Below are positions 35,356 through 44,866 of a stretch of DNA of 64,000 bases, one piece after another. The position numbers and the translations under genes are program-made. Within the stretch, counting starts at the first letter, position 1. Each line of letters opens with the position of its first letter. The notes below the pieces were generated by a model. The model saw only the letters and a program-made list of their open reading frames with translations, ran no database searches and was not told where the DNA came from. The stretch comes from an uncultured Collinsella sp. (GTDB taxonomy: Bacteria; Actinomycetota; Coriobacteriia; Coriobacteriales; Coriobacteriaceae). The stretch lies in contig CALLNU010000040.1 in NCBI GenBank assembly GCA_938005465.1, forward strand, positions 1 through 64,000. The letters are read 5' to 3'.

Positions 35356-36075
35356 TTAAGCTTCCTTGCTCGGGAGTACCAGGAGGCGGTGGCAGTACGG
35401 GCAGTGCGTAATCTCGCTACCGTCGTGGTTGAGGTCGCTCATGGACGATGCCTGCAGCGCGGTGTGGCAGACTGTGGGGATGTTGCCCTGGATGGTCTCG
35501 ACGGCCAGGCCGCGGAACTGCTTGAGCAGACGCTCGTAGTCGGTGAGCACGTCGGCCGGCAGCGTGGCGGCAAGCGCGGTGCGTTCCTTAGTGGCGGCGT
35601 CAATCTGAGCCTGCAGGTCGGCAGCCTTAGTGCGGGCGGCCTTGGTATCGGCCTTCACGCCCTCCTCGAACTTGGCGATAATTGCCTGTGCGCGGGCCTC
35701 GCGGTCGAGCGCCTCCTTATGGGCGACAACGACGTCCTTGCGGGTGTGCTCAATCTTGTCCAGACGCTTGGCCAGGGTTGCGAGTTCATTCTCCAGGTCC
35801 TGAACCTCACGGTAGTCGGAACCGTCGACGTGGCGCTTCTTGGCAGCCTCAATGGCGTTGTTGGTCTGAATCTCGGTGGTGTTGAGATCGTCGAGCTCAA
35901 TGTCCAGGTCCTTGCGCTGGGCGTAGAGCTTGGTCATCTCGGCTTTGAGCTTAACGTAGGTCTTACGCTTGGAAGCGAGCTCCTTGAGCTCCGGCATATT
36001 GGCAAGTTCGCTCTTGTTGCGGGCGAGCTCCAAATCGATCTGTTGCAGCTTGAGTAGCGTAGCGCCGGCGCTCAT
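35356..36075 (-). CDS. Coiled-coil protein with C-terminal C4 zinc ribbon
   Basis: A 239-residue protein made of a long helical hairpin coiled coil (residues 5-180) followed by a zinc ribbon with CHTALQ and ITHCPYCHRLLV near the C-terminus (zf-RING_7/CT398-type family). The start at 36075 follows AAAGGAGAG. It overlaps the nif3-like gene, an arrangement seen in many actinobacteria. The function of the family is not settled; interactions with RNA polymerase or export complexes have been proposed elsewhere. Confidence 0.8.
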   Translation of the reverse strand: MSAGATLLKLQQIDLELARNKSELANMPELKELASKRKTYVKLKAEMTKLYAQRKDLDIELDDLNTTEIQTNNAIEAAKKRHVDGSDYREVQDLENELATLAKRLDKIEHTRKDVVVAHKEALDREARAQAIIAKFEEGVKADTKAARTKAADLQAQIDAATKERTALAATLPADVLTDYERLLKQFRGLAVETIQGNIPTVCHTALQASSMSDLNHDGSEITHCPYCHRLLVLPSKEA

Positions 36076-36881
36076 AAGTTCTCTCCTTTTGTCACAGTCC
36101 ACCATTGGCAAGGGTTCAGTATTTTAATCGCATGACGGGGGTCGACCCCGGCGTCAACCGCAGAGTTCATCAATATATCAACGAACGGCTCCTCAGAACG
36201 GTCATGGCCGAGCAGGATCACCGCCAGCCCGCGCAAGGCAAGGTCTTGCGCCACGTGGTAGCCCGCCTCGCCCGTCACGATGACATCTGCGCCTCCGGCG
36301 ATGGCGAGCTGTCCAAAGTCGCCCAAGGAGCCGCCCAAAATGGCGACGGTGCGGCACGGGCGATCGGCTTCGCCCCACACACGCGGGTCGCTGCCGAAGG
36401 CCGTGGCAGCACGGGTGGCAAGATCGCGCAGCGTGCACGGGTCGTTGAGCGTTGCAAGCGCGCCCAGGCCGGTGGCCTCGGGGTCGTCCAAGTGCTCCAG
36501 TGAGCTCACGGGTGTGGTACCCAGCAGCTCGCTCAGGCAGACGCGGGCTTCGTGCGACCGGTCCAGGTTAGTGTGGAGCGAGATAATGCTCACGCCGCAA
36601 CGCGCTGCCTCGTAGAGCGCCGCGCTGCATTGGGGGCGTGTGGCATCCGCCGGACAAAAGGCCTCGGGCGCCTTGATGTATATGGGATGATGCGTCAGCA
36701 GCACGTTGGCACCGGCTTCTTGGGCGCGGCGAACATTGGTCTCGGTCGCATCGAGCGCGCAGGCCACGCCAGCAATCTCGGCGGCAGGGTCGCCCACGGA
36801 GAGCCCTACATGATCCCAGCCCTCGGCGTCCGCCTTGGGGTAGCGCGCCAGCAGCGCGCGTTCAAGCTCGGCGACGATCAT
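36072..36881 (-). CDS. Nif3-like dinuclear metal centre protein
   Basis: A 269-residue member of the NIF3/YbgI (GTP cyclohydrolase I type 2 homologue) family, toroidal hexamers binding two metals. WDHVGLSVGDP, LTHHPIYI (HH ligand), SLHTNLD and a late HDRSEEPFV hold the expected His, Asp and Glu ligands. Length is normal. It overlaps both neighbours, so it is part of a translationally coupled group. Biochemical role uncertain for the whole family. Confidence 0.88.
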   Translation of the reverse strand: MIVAELERALLARYPKADAEGWDHVGLSVGDPAAEIAGVACALDATETNVRRAQEAGANVLLTHHPIYIKAPEAFCPADATRPQCSAALYEAARCGVSIISLHTNLDRSHEARVCLSELLGTTPVSSLEHLDDPEATGLGALATLNDPCTLRDLATRAATAFGSDPRVWGEADRPCRTVAILGGSLGDFGQLAIAGGADVIVTGEAGYHVAQDLALRGLAVILLGHDRSEEPFVDILMNSAVDAGVDPRHAIKILNPCQWWTVTKGENL

Positions 36882-38056
36882 GCAGCACCTACGATCGAGA
36901 GCAGCGTCTGGGCAAAGTCGTCCAGGTCAGCCGGGTCCACGCGGTCATCGAAGGAGATGCGCAGTGCGCCTAGCGCCTGCTCGCGACCAATGCCCATTGC
37001 GCTGAGCACGTGGCTCGGGTCCATGCTGCCGCTCGAGCACGCCGAGCCGGCCGAAACCTCAAAGCCGGCGGCGTCGAGCTTGACGATGAGCTCCTCGGAG
37101 TCCATGCCGTCGACGTAGATCGACACCATGCCCGGCAGGCGATCGGCCTGTACGTAGTCGCCCATGGTGGCATGAATACGCGGATGAGCCGTAAGCGTGG
37201 CGTAGAGTTTGTCGGACAAGGCCTGCAGCGTCGCGCGCTCCTGGGCCACGGTCGGCAACAGCGCGGAGGCGGCGGCGGCAAAGGCCAGCTGCGTGCGCAG
37301 GTCCTGCGTGCCGGCACGACGTCCGGCTTCCTGTCCACCGCCAAAGATGCGCGGACGCAGCGGCGTGCGGGTCTTAACGTAGAGCGCGCCGGATGCCACA
37401 GGACCGCCAATTTTGTGGGCCGCGACGGACATAGCATCGACGCCCAGCTCGGTGACATCGAGTGGAATGTGCAGATAGCCCTGGATAGCATCGGTGTGGA
37501 ACACTGCGCCCACGGTATGAGCGGCCGAGGCAAGCTCGCGGATGGGCTGCACCACGCCGGTCTCGTTGTTGGCGACCATAATGCTCACGAGCGACACGTC
37601 GTCGCTCAGCAAGTCGCTCAGCGTGGCAGGCTCAATGTAGCCCGCGCGGCAGGGCTGCACCAGGTCGACGGTAAAGCCGGCGGCACGCAGCAGCGGCAGG
37701 TTGTCCAGAATCGAATCGTGCTCGATGGCCGAAACGATTACACGATCGCGCTTGCGATCGCGCTGACGAGCGCCCTCGGCAAGACCGAGTAGCGCCAGCT
37801 GGTTGGCTTCGGTGCCGCCGTTAGTCAGAACAATCTCAGACGGGCGAACGCGCGCGCCAAAGCTGCGGGCGATCTCGCGACGTGCAACCTCCAGACGCGC
37901 GGCAGCCTTGCGGCCGAGCGAGTGCAGCGAGTTGGGGTTGACGCCCGCTAGCTCGCTATCGTCGTACTCACGCTGCGCAAGGCGCGCCTCGGCGCGCATG
38001 GGCGTCGAGGCGGCATAGTCAAGATTCACGGGTATGCGGTTTTGACCTGCGGTCAT
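36878..38056 (-). CDS. Cysteine desulfurase, NifS/IscS family
   Basis: A 392-residue PLP enzyme that removes sulfur from cysteine for iron-sulfur clusters and tRNA thiolation. The PLP lysine is K215 in AAHKIGGP, and the persulfide cysteine is in SAGSACSSGSMDPSH near residue 340. The NLDYAASTPM start is typical. No iscU or mnmA lies adjacent, so its sulfur acceptor is undecided. It overlaps the nif3-like gene by four bases. Confidence 0.92.
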   Translation of the reverse strand: MTAGQNRIPVNLDYAASTPMRAEARLAQREYDDSELAGVNPNSLHSLGRKAAARLEVARREIARSFGARVRPSEIVLTNGGTEANQLALLGLAEGARQRDRKRDRVIVSAIEHDSILDNLPLLRAAGFTVDLVQPCRAGYIEPATLSDLLSDDVSLVSIMVANNETGVVQPIRELASAAHTVGAVFHTDAIQGYLHIPLDVTELGVDAMSVAAHKIGGPVASGALYVKTRTPLRPRIFGGGQEAGRRAGTQDLRTQLAFAAAASALLPTVAQERATLQALSDKLYATLTAHPRIHATMGDYVQADRLPGMVSIYVDGMDSEELIVKLDAAGFEVSAGSACSSGSMDPSHVLSAMGIGREQALGALRISFDDRVDPADLDDFAQTLLSIVGAA

Positions 38057-38062
38057 AAGGGT

Positions 38063-38734
38063 TTATGCCTCCTGTGCAGCCTCGTTGCCCAGCTTCTGCA
38101 ACAGCGCAACCTCGGCAGCGGGATCTTCGGACTTAAATACGGCAGAACCGGCCACCAGGACATTTGCGCCGGCCTTGACAACCTCGGCGATGTTCTTGGA
38201 AGAGATGCCGCCGTCGACCTCGATCAGGGGCGACACGCCGTGGCGCTCGCACATGGCTTTGAGCTCGTGGAGCTTGGCGATGGTGCCCGGGATAAAGCTC
38301 TGGCCGCCAAAGCCGGGATTTACGCTCATCAGCAGCACCATATCGACGACGTCGATGATGCTCTCGAGTACGCACACGGGGGTGGCGGGGTTGAGCACCA
38401 CGCCGGCCTTGACGCCGCGCTGCTGCAGATGCGTGAGCGTGCGGTGCAGGTGCGTGGAGGCCTCGTAGTGCACGGTGATCATGTCGGCACCGGCGTCGGC
38501 GTACCAATCGACCGTCTCGTCGGGGTTCGACACCATCAGGTGCGCGTCGACCGGTACATCGGTGGAGCGCTTGACAGCCTTAAGGATGTCAACGCCAAAG
38601 GTGAGGTTGCCGGTAAAGTGTCCGTCCATAACGTCGAAGTGCACATAGTCGGCGCCGGCGATCTTGTCGAGGTCGCCCTTGAGGTTGGCCATATCGGCCG
38701 AAAGGATGGACGGAGCGATTTTAATGGAACCCAT
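38063..38734 (-). CDS. rpe: Ribulose-phosphate 3-epimerase
   Basis: A 223-residue TIM-barrel enzyme of the pentose phosphate pathway. IKIAPSILSADMANL, HFDVMDGHFTGNLTFG, VDAHLMV, NPGFGGQSFIP and IEVDGGIS are all intact, holding the metal-binding His and Asp residues. It lies between gpsA and the cysteine desulfurase gene in the leftward operon. Confidence 0.95.
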   Translation of the reverse strand: MGSIKIAPSILSADMANLKGDLDKIAGADYVHFDVMDGHFTGNLTFGVDILKAVKRSTDVPVDAHLMVSNPDETVDWYADAGADMITVHYEASTHLHRTLTHLQQRGVKAGVVLNPATPVCVLESIIDVVDMVLLMSVNPGFGGQSFIPGTIAKLHELKAMCERHGVSPLIEVDGGISSKNIAEVVKAGANVLVAGSAVFKSEDPAAEVALLQKLGNEAAQEA

Positions 38735-38752
38735 GGTAGAAGCCTTTCTGCG

Positions 38753-39760
38753 CTAGTCGGTGAGTCCGTAGAACTCTTGGGAGGGTACGCGGTCGGTAAG
38801 AATCTCGAGCGCCCTATCCAAAGTAACACCGTTGTAGAGCGTTTGCTCCACGGCAAAGGTGAGCGGAATGTCTACGCCCAGTGAACGGGCAAGCTCGCTC
38901 ACGCTGCGGGCCGCGACGGCGCCCTCAACAACCATATGCGTGCGCGTCTGATACTCGTCGAGCGACACGCCGTGGGCAAACTCGTAGCCAAAGGTGCGGT
39001 TGCGCGAATGCTCCGAGGTGCAGGTGGCAATGAGGTCGCCCATGCCGGCAAGTCCCATGCAGGTCATAGCTTGACCGCCGCGGGCGTGCACCAGACGGCT
39101 GATCTCTGCCAGGCCGCGCGTCATGATAAGGGCGAGCGTGTTGTCGCCCGCACCGGTGCCGGCGGAGATGCCGCACACGATGGCGATAACGTTTTTCATG
39201 GCGCCGCAGACCTCGACACCGGTCATGTCTTGCGACAGGTAGATGCGAAAGGCCGTTGACAGGAGTAGGTCCTTAAAGGTCTCCCCTACCTGCGTATCTT
39301 CGCTGGCGATGACGGCGGCAGAAAGTCCGCCGCGGCAGATCTCCTCGGCATGGTTGGGGCCCGAAAGCGCCGCGACACGTGCCTCGTTGCCGATCTCACT
39401 GGCGATGACCTCGCTCATGAGCAGGCCAGACTCGGGCTCGATGCCCTTGGTGAGGCACAGAACCGGCGTCTCGTCCGCGATGAACGGCGCCGCCTGGTGG
39501 CAGACGCCACGCAGGTGCGTCGAAGGCACGGCAAAGATGATGGCCTCGGCGCCGTCGAGCGCCTGGGCCAAGTCCGTCGTGGCGACAACGTTTTCCGGCA
39601 GCACGTAGTCCACCAGATAGCGGGGATTACGGTGCTCGCCGTTAATGCCAGCTGCCGTCTGCTCGCTATGGGCCCACATGGTCACGCGCTCGGCTCGCGC
39701 GGCGGCAAGGCCGGCAACGGCGGTTCCCCATGAGCCGGAGCCAATCAGCGCAACATTCAT
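38753..39760 (-). CDS. gpsA: Glycerol-3-phosphate dehydrogenase [NAD(P)+]
   Basis: A 335-residue enzyme supplying sn-glycerol-3-phosphate for phospholipids. The Rossmann motif GSGSWGTAVAG is at the N-terminus; the catalytic lysine lies in CGAMKNVIAI and the substrate loop in GDLIATCTSEHSRNR. It directly follows plsY, the acyltransferase that uses its product, with a gap of nine bases. Confidence 0.96.
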   Translation of the reverse strand: MNVALIGSGSWGTAVAGLAAARAERVTMWAHSEQTAAGINGEHRNPRYLVDYVLPENVVATTDLAQALDGAEAIIFAVPSTHLRGVCHQAAPFIADETPVLCLTKGIEPESGLLMSEVIASEIGNEARVAALSGPNHAEEICRGGLSAAVIASEDTQVGETFKDLLLSTAFRIYLSQDMTGVEVCGAMKNVIAIVCGISAGTGAGDNTLALIMTRGLAEISRLVHARGGQAMTCMGLAGMGDLIATCTSEHSRNRTFGYEFAHGVSLDEYQTRTHMVVEGAVAARSVSELARSLGVDIPLTFAVEQTLYNGVTLDRALEILTDRVPSQEFYGLTD

Positions 39761-39769
39761 GACTCTCTC

Positions 39770-40453
39770 CTACTTATCGTCGGGCTCGGTGACGCGCTTG
39801 GTGAACGAGAGCTTGGACTCCTTACCGGCCATGAGCTTTTGGATATTTGAGCGATGGGCCCACACCACGGTGATGCCGATCATCGCCATGCAAAACTTGA
39901 GGCCCAGGCTGCTGTACGGAAAGACCGCGCAGGCAGCGATGGGAAGTCCGATGGCAGCTGCGAGCGAGCCCACCGACACAAACTTGGTGATGGCGACGGC
40001 CACGATAAACATGCCCAGCAGCGACAGGCCAATGGGCCAGTACCAGGCAAGAATCACGCCCAGGCCCACGGCGATACCCTTACCGCCGTGGAAGTTAAGG
40101 TAGGGCGAGAAGATGTGGCCCCACACGGCAGCCAGGCAAATGACGCCGAGCATCCAGTCGCCGGCGGCACCGGGAGCCATGATGCTCACAGGGAAGCCAT
40201 AGCCCACGCTCGCGATGAGCGGACGGGCGATAAGGACGCAGATAGCGCCCTTAAGGCAGTCGAGCAGTAGCGTGAGCGCCGCGACCTTGGGGCCGGCTAC
40301 ACGCAGGGCGTTGGTGGTGCCGATGTTGCCGGAGCCCGCCTTGCGAATATCGGTGTGGTTGAACACGCGGCCCAGGATCAGGCCAAACGGAATCGCTCCG
40401 ATAAAGAACGAAACCACGGCGCAGATGGCGGTCAGCAGAATCGGATTAAGCAT
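39770..40453 (-). CDS. plsY: Acyl-phosphate:glycerol-3-phosphate acyltransferase PlsY
   Basis: A 227-residue polytopic membrane enzyme making lysophosphatidic acid. GAIPFGLILG, SGNIGTTNALRVAG and the FHGGKGIAVGLG loop are the three conserved cytoplasmic motifs. The ATG at 40453 follows AAGGAG and overlaps the der stop by eight bases. A longer insertion separates the second and third motifs. Confidence 0.93.
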   Translation of the reverse strand: MLNPILLTAICAVVSFFIGAIPFGLILGRVFNHTDIRKAGSGNIGTTNALRVAGPKVAALTLLLDCLKGAICVLIARPLIASVGYGFPVSIMAPGAAGDWMLGVICLAAVWGHIFSPYLNFHGGKGIAVGLGVILAWYWPIGLSLLGMFIVAVAITKFVSVGSLAAAIGLPIAACAVFPYSSLGLKFCMAMIGITVVWAHRSNIQKLMAGKESKLSFTKRVTEPDDK

Positions 40454-41780
40454 CCTTTTGCTCCTTCTTCCTAAAGAAGAGTCGAATGGGCGTACCGGCA
40501 AAATCGAAGGTCGAGCGCATGCGGTTTTCCACGTAGCGCTGGTAGGTGTCGTTGACCAGGTCGCTGTGGTTGACGAAGAACGTGAACGTCGGCGGGTTGA
40601 CGCCCGTCTGTGTCACGTAGTGCATGCGCAGGCGGCGCTTGCCGTCCACCACGGTGTGGCCAAACTCGCGCAGGTCGGTGAGGAATGTGTTAAGGCGCGA
40701 GGTGCTGATCTTTTGCGAACGCGTCTTCTCGGCGGCATCGACCATGCCCCAGATCTTTTCGATGCTGCGGCCGGTCAGAGCAGAGATGCGCAGGTACTGG
40801 GCCCAGGGAGCCATGACGCCCAGACGGCGGTCGACGGTCTCCATGCAGGCCTCGCGCTTGCGGTCGTCGTCGAGCAGGTCCCACTTGTTGAGCAGCACGA
40901 CGATGGCGCAGCCGCGTTCGATGGCGAGGCCCATGACCTTCTGGTCCTGCTCGGTAACGCCCACGGAGGCGTCGACGACAAGCAGCGCCACGTCGGCGCG
41001 ATCGATGGCGCGCAGGCCGCGGACCATGGAGTAGTACTCGATGTTCTCGTATACGGTGCTCTTCTTGCGAATGCCCGCGGTGTCGACCATGCGGTAGTGC
41101 TTGCCGTTGCGCTCCACGACGGTATCGATGGCATCGCGCGTGGTGCCGGCGATGTTCGAGACGATAGAGCGGTCGGCGCCCAGGATGCGGTTGAACAGCG
41201 ACGATTTACCGGCGTTGGGGCGGCCGATAATGGCCACGTTGAGCGCGTCGGGGAACTCGTCGGCGACCTCGTCCTCCTCCTCGGGGAGCAGGGCCACGAT
41301 ATCGTCGAGCAGGTCGCCCGTGCCGTGGCCGTGCAGAGCCGACAGCGGCGTGGGCTCACCGATGCCGAGCGAATAGAACTCCCAGATGTTATCGTTCTCG
41401 CGATCAGGGTTGTCGAGCTTGTTCACCAGCAGAAAGACCGGCTTGTCGCAGCGCTTGAGCATGCGGGCGACCGACTCGTCCTCCTCGGTGACGCCGGTGC
41501 GGCCGTCGACCACAAACAGGATGACGGCGGCTTCCTCGGCGGCGGCGAGTGCCTGGTCGCGGATGGACGTGGCAAAGACGTCGTCGCTCTTGAGCGGCTC
41601 GATACCGCCCGTGTCGACGATGGTGAACTCGCGGCCGTTCCAATCGGCCGTGTGATACGAACGGTCGCGCGTGACGCCGCGGGACTCATGGACGATGGCG
41701 TCTGAGGTCTGGGCCAGGCGGTTAACGAGCGTGGACTTGCCCACGTTGGGGCGTCCGACGACGGCGACGATAGGTTTCAT
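40446..41780 (-). CDS. der: Ribosome biogenesis GTPase Der (EngA)
   Basis: A 444-residue protein with two tandem GTPase domains (GRPNVGKS at residue 9 and GRPNAGKSS in the second half) and a C-terminal KH-like domain; it acts in 50S assembly. ATG at 41780 is preceded by AAAGGAGAG; the 57 codons of open frame upstream are not conserved coding. Overlaps plsY. Confidence 0.96.
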   Translation of the reverse strand: MKPIVAVVGRPNVGKSTLVNRLAQTSDAIVHESRGVTRDRSYHTADWNGREFTIVDTGGIEPLKSDDVFATSIRDQALAAAEEAAVILFVVDGRTGVTEEDESVARMLKRCDKPVFLLVNKLDNPDRENDNIWEFYSLGIGEPTPLSALHGHGTGDLLDDIVALLPEEEDEVADEFPDALNVAIIGRPNAGKSSLFNRILGADRSIVSNIAGTTRDAIDTVVERNGKHYRMVDTAGIRKKSTVYENIEYYSMVRGLRAIDRADVALLVVDASVGVTEQDQKVMGLAIERGCAIVVLLNKWDLLDDDRKREACMETVDRRLGVMAPWAQYLRISALTGRSIEKIWGMVDAAEKTRSQKISTSRLNTFLTDLREFGHTVVDGKRRLRMHYVTQTGVNPPTFTFFVNHSDLVNDTYQRYVENRMRSTFDFAGTPIRLFFRKKEQKDA

Positions 41781-41790
41781 CTGCTCTCCT

Positions 41791-43233
41791 TTAATGGGTA
41801 GGGTCAGCGGAATTAGTAGAGTCGGCAGGCACAATGCCAAGGATGTGCTCCAGGGTATCGAGCAGCTCATGCGGCATGGTCGACACCACATGAACCTCGG
41901 CGCCACAACTGGTAAGGCTTGCGAGTAAATCGTCACGATGATACTCGTCAAGCGTCATGCCGTCAGCGTTGAACATGAGCTTAGGCACAAAGAGCATAAC
42001 CCCCGACAGGTCTTGCGGCAGCTGCTCCAGGATGTCGCAGGCGACGATGAGGCCGGTCACGTCCACGTTACCGCCAAAGTAGCGGTTCTTGATGGCCGTG
42101 ACGGTGCCGGAAAGGCCCTGTGGAGACTCCACGAAGCGGGCGACGGTATCGCGTGCGCTGGCGCCCGAAAGACATACCAGGCGCTGGTCGCGGGCGGTAA
42201 TGGCCTTTCGAACGCGGGCAAGGCGCTCGGCGTCGGTGGCAAGTACGTCGTCGGTCTCGTCCAGATACGAGCGGATCATGCCGATACCATCATAGTACTG
42301 CGGATAGCCGTCGTAAAAGTCTGCCTCGGGCGGCTCGATGCCGGCGTCCAGATAGAACTCGTCACTCATCTGAAACGTGTGGCGGCCAAAGCGCTCGAAG
42401 GCGCGGTCCTGGTAGGGACGGATCATGGCGATGGTTTCGCGCGCCAGCTCGGGCTTGTCGCTGTATGACCAGCTAAAGCGGTTCTGGTGCTTGGTAAATC
42501 CGAGCGGCACGATACCCAGGCTCGTGATCTGCTCGTGCTCCTCGCAAAAGCGCAGGGTCTTTTCCAGCTCCTCACCGTCATTCATGCCAGGGCATAGCAC
42601 AATCTGCGCATGAATCTCGATGCCGGCGGCCATGATGGCCTCGAGCACGTCCATGCCGCGCTGGGCGTTGCGGCCCATCATGCGGCGGCGGACGTCGGGG
42701 CTCACGGCATGGACCGACACGTTCATCGGACTCATGTTGCGATTGATAACGTTTTGCACGTCCTCGTCGGAAAGGTTCGTGAGCGTGACAAAGTTACCCT
42801 GTAAAAAGCTCAGGCGATAGTCGTCGTCGCGAATGTAGAGCGTGGAGCGGCCGCCCTTGGGCAGCATCGTCATAAAGCAGAACACGCAGGCGTTTACACA
42901 GGTACGCATGCCGTCAAAGATGGGGCCGTCGAACTCAAGACCCCAATCCTCGCCGGGAAAACGGTCGAGCTCCACGGGGGTGACAGTGCCGTCGCGCGGA
43001 TCGAATACCTCCAGCTCGACGGTATCGTCGTCTGCTTCCCAAAGCCAGACGATCATGTCGGTGAGTTGCTCGCCGTTGACCGTGAGCACGCGCATGCCCG
43101 GCTCGATACCCACATCCCATGCGGGCGATTCGGGACGCACGTTCTTAACGAGCGCGCCCTCACCCGGCTCGGGGTCGCGGCTGCGCCCGTAATCGGCCAC
43201 CTCGGCGGCGTATGCGGGTACGGTCTGGTCCAT
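41791..43233 (-). CDS. DUF512 family radical SAM-like protein with PDZ-like N-terminus
   Basis: A 480-residue protein. The N-terminal 80 residues form a PDZ-like segment (SPAWDVGIEPGMRVLTVNGE); a CVNACVFC cluster motif follows (C-x3-C-x2-C), then a DUF512 C-terminal domain. The family is annotated as Fe-S oxidoreductase and is widespread in anaerobes with unknown substrate. It lies between ispH and der, as in many clostridia and coriobacteria. It begins at the ATG at 43233, two bases from the ispH stop. Confidence 0.85.
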   Translation of the reverse strand: MDQTVPAYAAEVADYGRSRDPEPGEGALVKNVRPESPAWDVGIEPGMRVLTVNGEQLTDMIVWLWEADDDTVELEVFDPRDGTVTPVELDRFPGEDWGLEFDGPIFDGMRTCVNACVFCFMTMLPKGGRSTLYIRDDDYRLSFLQGNFVTLTNLSDEDVQNVINRNMSPMNVSVHAVSPDVRRRMMGRNAQRGMDVLEAIMAAGIEIHAQIVLCPGMNDGEELEKTLRFCEEHEQITSLGIVPLGFTKHQNRFSWSYSDKPELARETIAMIRPYQDRAFERFGRHTFQMSDEFYLDAGIEPPEADFYDGYPQYYDGIGMIRSYLDETDDVLATDAERLARVRKAITARDQRLVCLSGASARDTVARFVESPQGLSGTVTAIKNRYFGGNVDVTGLIVACDILEQLPQDLSGVMLFVPKLMFNADGMTLDEYHRDDLLASLTSCGAEVHVVSTMPHELLDTLEHILGIVPADSTNSADPTH

Positions 43234-43235
43234 GA

Positions 43236-44117
43236 TTAGCGGCAAAGCTCCTTGATGCGCGCAACGGCGCGTTCGATGTGTTCTTGCGGGGTGGAGGCTC
43301 CGGCGGTGATGCCAATGTGGCGCGCGTTGGCAAACCATGCGGCCTCAAGCTCGGAAGCTTCCTCAATGTGATGCGTGTGCTCGCAGACGTCAGCACAAAT
43401 CTGCGCCAGGCGGCGCGTGTTGCCCGAATTCTTGCCGCCCACGACGACCATGCAATCACAGCGGTTGGCGAGGGTTGCGGCTGCCTGCTGCCGTTCGCTC
43501 GTGGCGGCGCAGATGGTGTTGATCACGCGCAGTTCCTGCACGCGCGGGGTGATGGAGGCCACAACCTCGGCCAGGTTCTGCGCGGTTTGGGTGGTCTGCA
43601 CAACCAGGCCCACCTTGCCCTTGAGCGGCAGCGCGTCCGCATCGGCGGCGCAGCTCACGACTAGAGCGTCATCCCCGGCGTGGCCCAGAATGCCCTCGAC
43701 CTCGGGGTGGCCCGGTTCGCCCACGACGATCACGCGGTAGCCCTCGCGCACCAGGCGCTCGGCCGCCACATGGACCTTCTTGACGTAGGGGCAGGTGGCG
43801 TCGACCACGGTAAGGCCGCGCTCACGAGCGACGTCAATGACCTGCGGCACCACGCCGTGGGCGCGGATGATTACGGTGCCCGAGGCGGCGTCGTCCAAGG
43901 TGTCGGCCAGACCAACGCCTGCCTCGGCGAGCTCGCGTACCACGATGGGGTTATGGATGAGCGGACCTAGGGTGTGGACCTGAGTGCTCTCCCCCGCCTG
44001 CGGGGCGGCCGCCAGCGCCATGTCGAGCGCGCGCTGCACGCCGTAGCAAGTGCCGGCGTGGGCGGCGATCTCGATGGTGGGGACGACCTCCTCAGTGGCG
44101 GCCGCGGCGGTATTCAT
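43236..44117 (-). CDS. ispH: 4-hydroxy-3-methylbut-2-enyl diphosphate reductase
   Basis: A 293-residue [4Fe-4S] enzyme, last step of the MEP isoprenoid pathway. The three cluster cysteines lie in GTCYGVQRA, DATCPYVKK and NTICAATSERQ, and the family His and Glu residues are present. I place the start at the ATG at 44117 after GAGGAAG; an in-frame ATG at 44132 is an alternative. Implies the MEP route in this organism. Confidence 0.93.
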   Translation of the reverse strand: MNTAAAATEEVVPTIEIAAHAGTCYGVQRALDMALAAAPQAGESTQVHTLGPLIHNPIVVRELAEAGVGLADTLDDAASGTVIIRAHGVVPQVIDVARERGLTVVDATCPYVKKVHVAAERLVREGYRVIVVGEPGHPEVEGILGHAGDDALVVSCAADADALPLKGKVGLVVQTTQTAQNLAEVVASITPRVQELRVINTICAATSERQQAAATLANRCDCMVVVGGKNSGNTRRLAQICADVCEHTHHIEEASELEAAWFANARHIGITAGASTPQEHIERAVARIKELCR

Positions 44118-44134
44118 GACTTCCTCGCCCATGG

Positions 44135-44863
44135 CTAGAACCTGCCCGGGTGCTCGTCGCACAGCTCGTCTCGCATGGCGTAGACGCGGTTCATGGCCTC
44201 GGACTCAAACCATGCCAGGCGCTCCTTGCGCTTGAGCTCGGCCGGAGCGTCGGATAGCGAGATGGCCTTGCCGGCGCGGATCCAGCACTTTTTGGGGCGC
44301 ATGAGCTTTTTGCCCTTAGGCGTAATGTCGGACCAGCCACAAATGGCGAGTGGGTTGACGGGCGCCTTGCCCATCTGGGCGATGAGCGCAAAGCCGCCAT
44401 GGACCTCGGGCTTAATCTCGCGCGAGCGGATGCGCGTACCCTCGGGGAAGATCAGGACATCCTCACCGCGCTGCAGTGCATGCTGGGCGGCGCGCAGACA
44501 CTTCATGTCGGCGGTGCCGCGCTCGACGGGAATGCCGCCCACGCGGCTAAAGGCCCAGCGCACAATCTTGCTCTTAGCGAACTCGGACTTAAAGATGGGG
44601 CGGATGCGGCGGCCGCCAAAGAACAGCGCCGTCTCCACGGCCAAGAGCTCGGCCATCGAGGTGTGGTTGCAGATAACAACGCTGCCGCGTCCTTCCTGGC
44701 GCTCAAACAGAAGGTCGGCGTCCTCGACCTTCCAACGCCACATAAGCTTGGAGAAGGCCCACAGAATAGCCATGACCACGGCGACGGTGCCGCGGATGAG
44801 CGCCGGGAACTCGGCGTAGGGGGCGTTGTAGTAATCCTCGGGCGTCTGCTTAAACAGGCGCAT
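44135..44863 (-). CDS. plsC: 1-acylglycerol-3-phosphate O-acyltransferase PlsC
   Basis: A 242-residue membrane-associated acyltransferase making phosphatidic acid. The substrate motif FPEGTRIRS is intact, and an N-terminal membrane helix is present. The catalytic motif reads NHTSMAE, with His67 and Glu72 where the family usually has HX4D. Glu may replace Asp conservatively, but the change is unusual. It starts three bases after cmk, and together with plsY and gpsA places three phospholipid steps in one operon. Confidence 0.87.
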   Translation of the reverse strand: MRLFKQTPEDYYNAPYAEFPALIRGTVAVVMAILWAFSKLMWRWKVEDADLLFERQEGRGSVVICNHTSMAELLAVETALFFGGRRIRPIFKSEFAKSKIVRWAFSRVGGIPVERGTADMKCLRAAQHALQRGEDVLIFPEGTRIRSREIKPEVHGGFALIAQMGKAPVNPLAICGWSDITPKGKKLMRPKKCWIRAGKAISLSDAPAELKRKERLAWFESEAMNRVYAMRDELCDEHPGRF

Positions 44864-44866
44864 GGG

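Noticed and set aside
41781..41951. 57-codon extension of Der
   Set aside because: It overlaps the end of the DUF512 gene and the good ribosome binding site before MKPIVAVVG.
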